Below, one piece after another: positions 15,601 to 19,751 of a stretch of DNA of 19,751 nt. The notes under the pieces are model-generated. The model was not told the DNA's origin and ran no database searches. It was given only the letters and a program-made list of their open reading frames with translations. The translations under genes and the position numbers were made by a program. Origin of the DNA: JBAYSY01 sp041675885 (GTDB lineage: Bacteria > Pseudomonadota > Alphaproteobacteria > Rhodobacterales > Rhodobacteraceae); assembly GCA_041675885.1 (NCBI GenBank), contig JBAYSY010000047.1, forward strand, positions 1-19,751. The letters are read 5' to 3'. Every line of letters begins with the position of its first letter. Within the stretch, counting starts at the first letter, position 1.

Positions 15601-15756
15601 CAGAACGCGATCGGCACCGGCGTGCTTGGCGGCATGATCTCGGCCACCTTGCTTGCGGTGATCTTCGTGCCCGCCTTCTTCGTCTTCATCAGTCGGCGAA
15701 GGGCGCGCAAACAGGAAGAGGCCGCCGCGGCCGCCGTGGAAACCCCGGCGGAATAG
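12622..15756 (+). CDS. RND multidrug efflux pump permease (AcrB/MexB, HAE1 family)
   Basis: 1044 residues, full HAE1 length. The N-terminus MSQFFIGRPIFAWVIAIFIM is transmembrane helix 1 with the FI(D/G)RPIFA hallmark. The proton-relay pair Asp407-Asp408 in GILVDDAIVVVEN (TM4) has the same numbering as AcrB, and the TM10 lysine is Lys935 in LSAKNAILIIEFAKDL. The large porter loops (about 30-335 and 560-865) and twelve membrane helices are visible. A typical SFLPNEDQGF segment begins the second half. It works as a proton-driven trimeric exporter of drugs, detergents or other amphiphiles with the upstream adaptor; no TolC-type gene follows, so the channel must be encoded elsewhere. AGGGAACCGG overlapping the adaptor stop serves as ribosome site. 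Confidence 0.97.
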   Translation: MSQFFIGRPIFAWVIAIFIMLAGAISLPFLPVAQYPNVAPPQISVSTFYTGASPEEIYQGVTRLIEDELNGVPGLIYFESTSDVSGRVAITATFAPGTDIADATVDVQNRVRRVEPRLPQSVMQQGIRIDQTNAGFLLMISLRSTDGSVDAVGLGDYLNRNVASEIRRIGGVGSAQVFASPRAMRIWIDPDRMLGLGLTAGDVMNAIRSQNAQVAAGRIGAEPSLDTNRITASVLVHGQLTSPEEFGAIVLRANPDGSSVRLRDVARVEIGGESYNFASRLDGRPSAAIGVQLSPSGNAMATSTAIRAKMAELGAFFPEGIEYDIPYDTSPFVAASIEKVFITLLEAMGLVFLMMFLFLQNIRYTLIPTLVVPIALLGTCAVMLAAGFSINVLTMFAMVLAIGILVDDAIVVVENVERIMAEEGLPPLEATRKAMTQITGAIIGITLVLTAVFVPMAFFPGAVGVIYQQFSLTMVVSILFSGFLALTLTPALCATFLKPVGRNHHQKKGFFGLFNRGFARTTRGYTWGVRQVVKRVGRVMLVYLALLVGLGWGFMQLPSSFLPNEDQGFLLVDMLAPAEASAQRTSEAIGQMEAIVATEDAVDRVVSLRGFSFSGTGQNAGLAFLTLDDWSERGPEDSANAIAGRLNGQFFFNIKDARLFALSPPPIMGLGTSSGFEFRLQDRAGLGHAALAAARDQLMADAEASPVLTGMRVTGMPDAAQVNLIIDREKANTFGVSFADINATISTNLGSSYANDFPNAGRMQRVTVQADGVARMQTDDLLALNVRNAGGGMVPLSAVARVEWAVGPTQVAGYNGYPTARISGEAAPGLSSGAAIAEMERLAESLPDGFGFEWTGQSLQEIQSGSQGPLLIAMSILFVFLLLAALYESWSIPIAVIMVVPLGAIGSVLAVMARDMPNDVYFLVGLIAIVGLSAKNAILIIEFAKDLWQHGMPLREATIEAARMRFRPIIMTSLAFTLGVVPLAIATGASSASQNAIGTGVLGGMISATLLAVIFVPAFFVFISRRRARKQEEAAAAAVETPAE

Positions 15757-15767
15757 GCCGTCGGCCT
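15755..15767 (+). terminator. Short hairpin at the RND pump stop
   Basis: AGGCC-GTC-GGCCT (15755-15767) begins in the TAG stop codon and is followed by TTCCCTTCC. A second palindrome GCCCCGGCCGGGGC lies at 15776-15789. Either may end the efflux transcript; neither has a proper T-tract. Confidence 0.4.
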
Positions 15768-15834
15768 TCCCTTCCGCCCCGGCCGGGGCATCCACCTTTC
15801 GGATTGCGTCAATATGTGGCGGCGAAAGGTCTGG

Positions 15835-15852
15835 CCCGCCCCCCCCGGCGGG
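15835..15852 (+). terminator. CCCGCC-C6-GGCGGG hairpin upstream of octaheme cytochrome gene
   Basis: Six-bp perfect stem with a C6 loop, followed by TCATAAAATCCC. It lies 80 bp before the octaheme cytochrome start, so it could end the RND transcript or sit in the leader region of the next operon. Confidence 0.3.
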
Positions 15853-15932
15853 GTCATAAAATCCCGTTCAGGAAACGTGCTCTCGTTCGGCCGCTGCAAA
15901 CGACCGATGCCCTGGGAGGGGGAGGAGAGTTG

Positions 15933-17567
15933 ATGCCACCCGGATACCGGGCCCTGCGACTTGCCGCATGGGCCGTCTGCGCCATGGTCGCCACAGCACA
16001 TGCCCAGGAAGCGCCGGTCGTTCCGGCAGGGGGCAGCACGGCCGACCATACGAAATTCGACGTGCTGAAGGGGCCGTTCGCCTCGGGGCCGGAAGTGACG
16101 CAAGCCTGCCTGTCGTGCCATACCGAGGCCGGCAGCCAGATGATGCACACGCTGCACTGGAGTTGGGACTACAGCAATGCCCGCACCGGGCAGACTCTTG
16201 GAAAATCCAGTGTCGTCAACTCGTTCTGTGGCAATGTCGCCTCGAACGAGGCGCGTTGCACATCCTGCCATACCGGCTACGGCTGGACGGACGTGCGCCA
16301 GCCGCCCCCGCCCGATCCGTCGCGGGTCGATTGTCTGGTCTGCCATGACCGCTCGGGACAATATGCCAAGCTTGACAACATGGCCGGGCATCCGTCGCTG
16401 GATCCCGTTCCGGCGGGGGCGAAGACCGTTACCGGACAGGCCGCCTGGCCGGTCGATCTGGCGGAAGCGGCGCGGTCGGTGGGGATGCCCGGGCGCGAGA
16501 ACTGCGGCAGTTGCCATTTCTACGGCGGCGGCGGCGACAATGTGAAACATGGCGACCTGTCTTCGGCGCTGGTCAGCCCGGCACCGGCGACCGATGTCCA
16601 CATGTCGCCCGAAGGCGGCAATTTCACCTGCCAGACCTGTCATGTCACCGAAGCGCACAGCATCGCCGGTTCCCGCTATGATGTCGAGGCGCGGGATATC
16701 GTCGATACCCACCTGCTGGGCCAGCCGCGTTCGGCGGCGACCTGCGAAAGCTGCCACGGCAACCGGCCGCACGACATGACGCCGGTCGGGCTGAAACTGA
16801 ACGACCATACCGACCGCCTTGCCTGCCAGACCTGCCATGTGCCCTCCTTCGCCCGTGGCGGCGTGGCCACCAAGACGCTGTGGGACTGGTCCACCGCGGG
16901 ACGGATGCAGGACGGCAGGCCCATGTCGATCAGCGGCTTTACCCAGGCCGACGGGAAGGAGCTGGAGACCTATATCTCGACCAAGGGCAGCTTCGACTGG
17001 GCCGAGAACGTGGTGCCGCATTACGCATGGTTCGACGGCACGGTGGAATACACCACCGCCGACACCGAGTTCGACCCGTCGGCCACGGTCGAGATCAACA
17101 GCCTCCGGGGGGCGGCGGCCGATCCGGCGGCGCGGATCTGGCCGTTCAAGCGGATGCTGGGCCGTCAGGCGTTCGATACCGAACGCAATGTGCTGCTGCA
17201 CAGCCAGGTCTATGGCCCGCAGACGGATACCGCCTTCTGGACCAACTTCGACTGGAGCAAATCGTTGCAGGCGGCCGCCGATTATCTGGGCACCGGCTAT
17301 TCCGGCAGTTTCGATTTCGTCGATACGCATATGTATTGGCCGATCACGCATATGGTCGCCCCGGCCGGTGATGCGCTGAAATGCGGCGCCTGCCACCAGC
17401 CCGACGGGCGGATGGCGGGCATCACCGGCGTGCATGTCCCCGGCACCGGCCTGCCGCCGGGCGGGCGTCTGGGGCTGGCGATCCTTGCGCTGGTCGTGGC
17501 GGGCGTGGCCGGACATGCGCTGTTGCGCCTGTTCGGCCGGACGGGAAAGGGGCGGCATCATGGCTGA
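15933..17567 (+). CDS. Octaheme c-type cytochrome, tetrathionate reductase (OTR) family, membrane-anchored
   Basis: 544 residues from ATG 15933, preceded by GGAGGAGAG. The frame is open far upstream through the RND gene, but the Sec signal peptide (about 1-24, ending AHA-Q) fixes the start. Eight CXXCH haem c motifs begin at Cys59, 109, 134, 191, 233, 271, 298 and 484, matching the octaheme OTR family in number and in the long gap before the last. OTR of Shewanella reduces tetrathionate and also nitrite or hydroxylamine in vitro, with a lysine-ligated active haem; which lysine serves here cannot be told. Residues 512-533 form a C-terminal membrane helix followed by basic residues, anchoring it to the inner membrane. 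The stop overlaps the cytochrome b start by 8 bp, so they are coupled. Physiological substrate unproven. Confidence 0.9.
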   Translation: MPPGYRALRLAAWAVCAMVATAHAQEAPVVPAGGSTADHTKFDVLKGPFASGPEVTQACLSCHTEAGSQMMHTLHWSWDYSNARTGQTLGKSSVVNSFCGNVASNEARCTSCHTGYGWTDVRQPPPPDPSRVDCLVCHDRSGQYAKLDNMAGHPSLDPVPAGAKTVTGQAAWPVDLAEAARSVGMPGRENCGSCHFYGGGGDNVKHGDLSSALVSPAPATDVHMSPEGGNFTCQTCHVTEAHSIAGSRYDVEARDIVDTHLLGQPRSAATCESCHGNRPHDMTPVGLKLNDHTDRLACQTCHVPSFARGGVATKTLWDWSTAGRMQDGRPMSISGFTQADGKELETYISTKGSFDWAENVVPHYAWFDGTVEYTTADTEFDPSATVEINSLRGAAADPAARIWPFKRMLGRQAFDTERNVLLHSQVYGPQTDTAFWTNFDWSKSLQAAADYLGTGYSGSFDFVDTHMYWPITHMVAPAGDALKCGACHQPDGRMAGITGVHVPGTGLPPGGRLGLAILALVVAGVAGHALLRLFGRTGKGRHHG

Positions 17568-18216
17568 GCGCAAGGTTCTGGTCTATACCCGCTTCAACCG
17601 GCTGTGGCATTGGAGTCAGGCCGCCTCGATCCTGATCCTGCTGTTCACCGGGCTGCGGATCATGGGGCTGCACGGCATCCTGTCCTTCGGGCTGGCGGTC
17701 ACGATCCATACCGTCGTGGCGCTGGCGCTGATGCTGCTGTGGGTCTTCACCGGCTTCTGGCTGGTGACCACCGGGGCCTGGCGACAGTTCATGCCGCGCC
17801 GGGCGGGGCTGTGGCAGGTGGCGCGGTTCTACGTCTGGGGCGTGTTCCGGGGTGAGGACCATCCCTACAGAAAGGTTTTGCGGCGGCGGCACAATCCGTT
17901 GCAGGCGCTGGCATATCTGGCGTTGAAGGCGTTTCTGGTCCCGGCGGTGTGGATCAGCGGCATCGCCTATCTGACCTATGGCTTCTGGCGTCCTCTCGAC
18001 ACCTCGGGCTGGGCGATCTGGACGGTGGCGAACATCCATATCCTGGCGGCCCTCTCGATCGGCGGCTTTGTCGTGGCCCATGTCTATCTGCTGACCGTCG
18101 GCCACGGTTTCCGCGAACATGTAAGGCCGATGCTGACCGGGGTGGACAGGATCGACCTGACGCCAGAACAGGAAACCTGGCTTGCCAGCGAAGAGCCGCA
18201 CCGCCTGAAACCCTGA
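17560..18216 (+). CDS. Cytochrome b/b561-type membrane protein (electron partner of octaheme cytochrome)
   Basis: 218 residues from ATG 17560, overlapping the octaheme gene. Four membrane helices are visible (about 20-36, 43-68, 115-138, 152-180). Candidate haem b ligands are His17 (RLWHWSQ), His50 (AVTIHTVVA), His160 (ANIHILAA) and His174 (VVAHVYLL), the pattern of di-haem cytochromes b of the hydrogenase/formate-dehydrogenase gamma type. Inferred role: exchange electrons between membrane quinol and the periplasmic octaheme cytochrome. A soluble loop (75-112) rich in Arg faces the cytoplasm or interface. A perfect 13-bp hairpin follows the stop, so this gene ends the operon. Confidence 0.9.
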   Translation: MAERKVLVYTRFNRLWHWSQAASILILLFTGLRIMGLHGILSFGLAVTIHTVVALALMLLWVFTGFWLVTTGAWRQFMPRRAGLWQVARFYVWGVFRGEDHPYRKVLRRRHNPLQALAYLALKAFLVPAVWISGIAYLTYGFWRPLDTSGWAIWTVANIHILAALSIGGFVVAHVYLLTVGHGFREHVRPMLTGVDRIDLTPEQETWLASEEPHRLKP

Positions 18217-18230
18217 CCGCCACCGCAAGA

Positions 18231-18261
18231 ACCGGCGCGGCGGTCCGCCCGCCGCGCCGGT
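18231..18261. terminator. Perfect 13-bp-stem hairpin between converging genes
   Basis: ACCGGCGCGGCGG (18231-18243), loop TCCGC, then its exact complement (18249-18261). It lies 14 bp after the cytochrome b stop and 6 bp before the 3' end of the opposing flavoenzyme gene, so it should act for both. T-runs are absent, as in the other hairpins of this window. Confidence 0.7.
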
Positions 18262-18267
18262 GCCTGC

Positions 18268-19751
18268 TCAGATGTCCTTCATCAGCCGCAGGGCGTCGTA
18301 GATCGCCGCATGGGTGTTGCGCGCCGCGACGGCATCGCCGATGCGGAAAAGCCGGAACCGGCCGTCGGGGTTGCGGGCGACGGTCTGTGGCCTGCCGTCG
18401 ATCAGATCGTCATACGACACTTCGCCCAGGTTGCCGGAGGCGGGTTTCAGGTCGAAATAAAGCTCGTCCAGCGGGATCGTGCCGTGATTGACCACGATCT
18501 GATCGACGCTGCGTTCGGTGATGACCTCGCCATAGTCGCTGCCGACAAAGGCGGTGATCCGGTTGCCGCTGCGCTCGGCCGCCTGTAGCCGCCATGTCAC
18601 GGTAAAGGTCACGTCCAGCCTTTGCAGAGACCGCATGTAGGGCACGAGGTTCATCGCCATGACCTCGGGCGCGAAGGAACGGTCGGGGGTCATGATCTCG
18701 ACCCGCGCGCCGGATTTCGCGAGAACCTCGGCCGCCTGCAACCCGGCGTGGTCGCCCGCGTCGTCATAGACCAGCACGTTGGCGCCGGGCTTGACGTCGC
18801 CCGAGATGATGTCCCAGGCCGAAACGACCAGATCGTTGCCCCGGCTCAGCACCTCGGTATGCGGCAGCCCGCCGGTGGCGATGACGACCACATCGGGGTT
18901 TTCGGCCCCGACCGTTCCGGCATCGGCCCAGGTGTTGAAGCGGAAGGCGACGCCGCGCTTCTCGCACTGGCCCATGCGCCAGTCGATGATGCCCATCATC
19001 TCGCGCCGCCGTTCGTTCTGCGCGGTCAGGCGGATCTGGCCGCCGGGCTGCCCGGCCGCCTCGAAGACCACGACCTCATGCCCGCGTTCGGCCGCGACCC
19101 GGGCGGCTTCCAGCCCGGCGGGGCCGGCGCCGACCACCACCACCTTCTTCCTGTGGTTGGCCTTGCCGATCATATGCGGCATGGTGGCCTCGCGCCCGGT
19201 GGCGGCGTTGTGGATGCAGAAGGCCATGCCGCCCTGATAGATGCGGTCGAGACAGTAGTTCGCCCCGACACAGGGGCGGATGTCGTCCTCGCGCCGTTCC
19301 ATGATCTTGCGCACGATATGCGGGTCGGTCATGTGGGCGCGGGTCATGCCGACCATATCGACCTTGCCCGCCGCGATCGCATGGCGCGCAGTGGCCACAT
19401 CGGGAATTCTCGCGGCGTGGAAGGTCGGGAACCCGGTCGCGGCGCGGATTTCCCCGGCAAAGTCCAGATGCGGCGCACTGGCCATGCCCTGGATCGGGAT
19501 CACGTCGGTCAGGCCCGGATCGGTGTCGATATGGCCGCGGATCACGTTCAGATAGTCGATAAGCCCACTGTCCTTCAGCCTGCGCGAAATCTCCATCCCC
19601 TCGGTCTTGTCCGTCCCGCCGGGCAGGGTCTCGTCGGCGGTGTAGCGGATGCCGAGGATGAAATCGTCCCCCACCCGTTCGCGCATCGCCCGGAACACGT
19701 CGAGGCAGAACCGCAGCCGGTTGTCGAGCGAACCGCCATAGGGGCCGTCCA
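18268..19751 (-). CDS. NADH:flavin oxidoreductase, DgcA/trimethylamine dehydrogenase-like, 5' end outside window
   Basis: The reading frame stays open to the right edge, where it encodes DGPYGGSLDNRLRFCLDVF, the FMN-barrel motif of Old Yellow Enzyme-type proteins. So the N-terminal part (about the first 200 residues) is missing; an internal GTG at 19698 is not the start. In order: end of the FMN TIM barrel, an Fe-S motif PCVGANYC...FC (19216-19272), and a dinucleotide domain KVVVVGAGPAGLEAARVAAE. The canonical CxxCxxC-x11-C site of trimethylamine dehydrogenase has Ala at its second Cys. The closest family I recall is DgcA, which demethylates dimethylglycine with a partner DgcB; other N-methyl amines are possible. 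No dgcB is in view. Alternative: another 2,4-dienoyl-CoA reductase-like enzyme. Confidence 0.85.
   Translation of the reverse strand, partial: DGPYGGSLDNRLRFCLDVFRAMRERVGDDFILGIRYTADETLPGGTDKTEGMEISRRLKDSGLIDYLNVIRGHIDTDPGLTDVIPIQGMASAPHLDFAGEIRAATGFPTFHAARIPDVATARHAIAAGKVDMVGMTRAHMTDPHIVRKIMERREDDIRPCVGANYCLDRIYQGGMAFCIHNAATGREATMPHMIGKANHRKKVVVVGAGPAGLEAARVAAERGHEVVVFEAAGQPGGQIRLTAQNERRREMMGIIDWRMGQCEKRGVAFRFNTWADAGTVGAENPDVVVIATGGLPHTEVLSRGNDLVVSAWDIISGDVKPGANVLVYDDAGDHAGLQAAEVLAKSGARVEIMTPDRSFAPEVMAMNLVPYMRSLQRLDVTFTVTWRLQAAERSGNRITAFVGSDYGEVITERSVDQIVVNHGTIPLDELYFDLKPASGNLGEVSYDDLIDGRPQTVARNPDGRFRLFRIGDAVAARNTHAAIYDALRLMKDI

Noticed and set aside
12511..15795. Long minus-strand open frame (over 1000 codons) opposite the RND pump
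   Set aside because: It is rich in Arg, His, Gln and Asp with no family motif, the usual antisense shadow in high-GC DNA. The plus strand encodes an unmistakable RND pump.
15803..15813. ATTG-CGT-CAAT dyad upstream of the octaheme gene considered as an FNR/NnrR site
   Set aside because: Too short and wrongly spaced for TTGAT-N4-ATCAA or TTGCG-N4-CGCAA boxes; likely chance.
15030..15932. Open frame extending upstream of the octaheme cytochrome into the RND gene
   Set aside because: This part overlaps the RND coding frame and shows no protein-like content. A signal peptide and a strong ribosome site put the start at 15933.
19641..19698. Internal GTG at 19698 as the start of the flavin oxidoreductase
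   Set aside because: The same frame continues to the window edge with the conserved YGGSLDNR motif, so the gene begins outside the window.

Overview
The window is about 20 kb of very GC-rich DNA. Protein families and gene style (DUF1289 protein overlapping ruvX/yqgF, dadA, CAP-RTX protein, bactofilin, DgcA-like flavoenzyme) fit an alphaproteobacterium of the Rhodobacteraceae/Paracoccaceae type. This placement is inferred from gene content only. No rRNA, tRNA, CRISPR array, phage gene or insertion sequence is visible; it reads as ordinary chromosome with short intergenic gaps and many convergent or divergent neighbours.

Layout, left to right. (1) 1-419: 3' end of ruvX/yqgF overlapping a small DUF1289 cysteine-motif protein. 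(2) 528-1835, minus: D-amino acid dehydrogenase dadA, divergent from a HIT-family nucleotide hydrolase/transferase (2098-2529, plus). (3) 2539-4203, minus: CAP/SCP domain fused to about 21 RTX calcium-binding nonapeptides, probably exported by a type I system not in the window. (4) 4528-5967, plus: selO, a pseudokinase-fold protein AMPylase. (5) 5990-7551, minus: a DMT/EamA transporter behind an unrecognised lipoprotein gene. (6) 7797-8378, plus: bactofilin, overlapping tail-to-tail with a PaaI-type hotdog thioesterase (8357-8776, minus), which is divergent from a crotonase-family protein (8836-9627, plus). (7) 9753-10550, minus: a divergent ProC-like oxidoreductase facing away from a TetR regulator (10711-11361, plus). 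The regulator is followed by an RND efflux adaptor (11424-12611) and an RND pump (12622-15756), with no outer-membrane channel gene. (8) 15933-18216, plus: a membrane-anchored octaheme cytochrome c of the tetrathionate reductase (OTR) family translationally overlapped with a four-helix di-heme-type cytochrome b. (9) 18268-19751, minus: the C-terminal part of a DgcA/TMADH-like flavin oxidoreductase that runs off the right edge.

Functional units. tetR-RND genes look like a self-regulated efflux operon. The octaheme cytochrome and cytochrome b look like a two-gene quinone-linked periplasmic respiratory module; this is the most distinctive system here. Non-coding signals of note are a recurring composite element (G/C hairpin plus a CCCCCCG-N-G-type motif) at about 439-520 and 4436-4488, three decamer repeats in front of the RND adaptor, dyads between the ProC-like gene and tetR, and a perfect 13-bp hairpin between the cytochrome b gene and the flavoenzyme gene.
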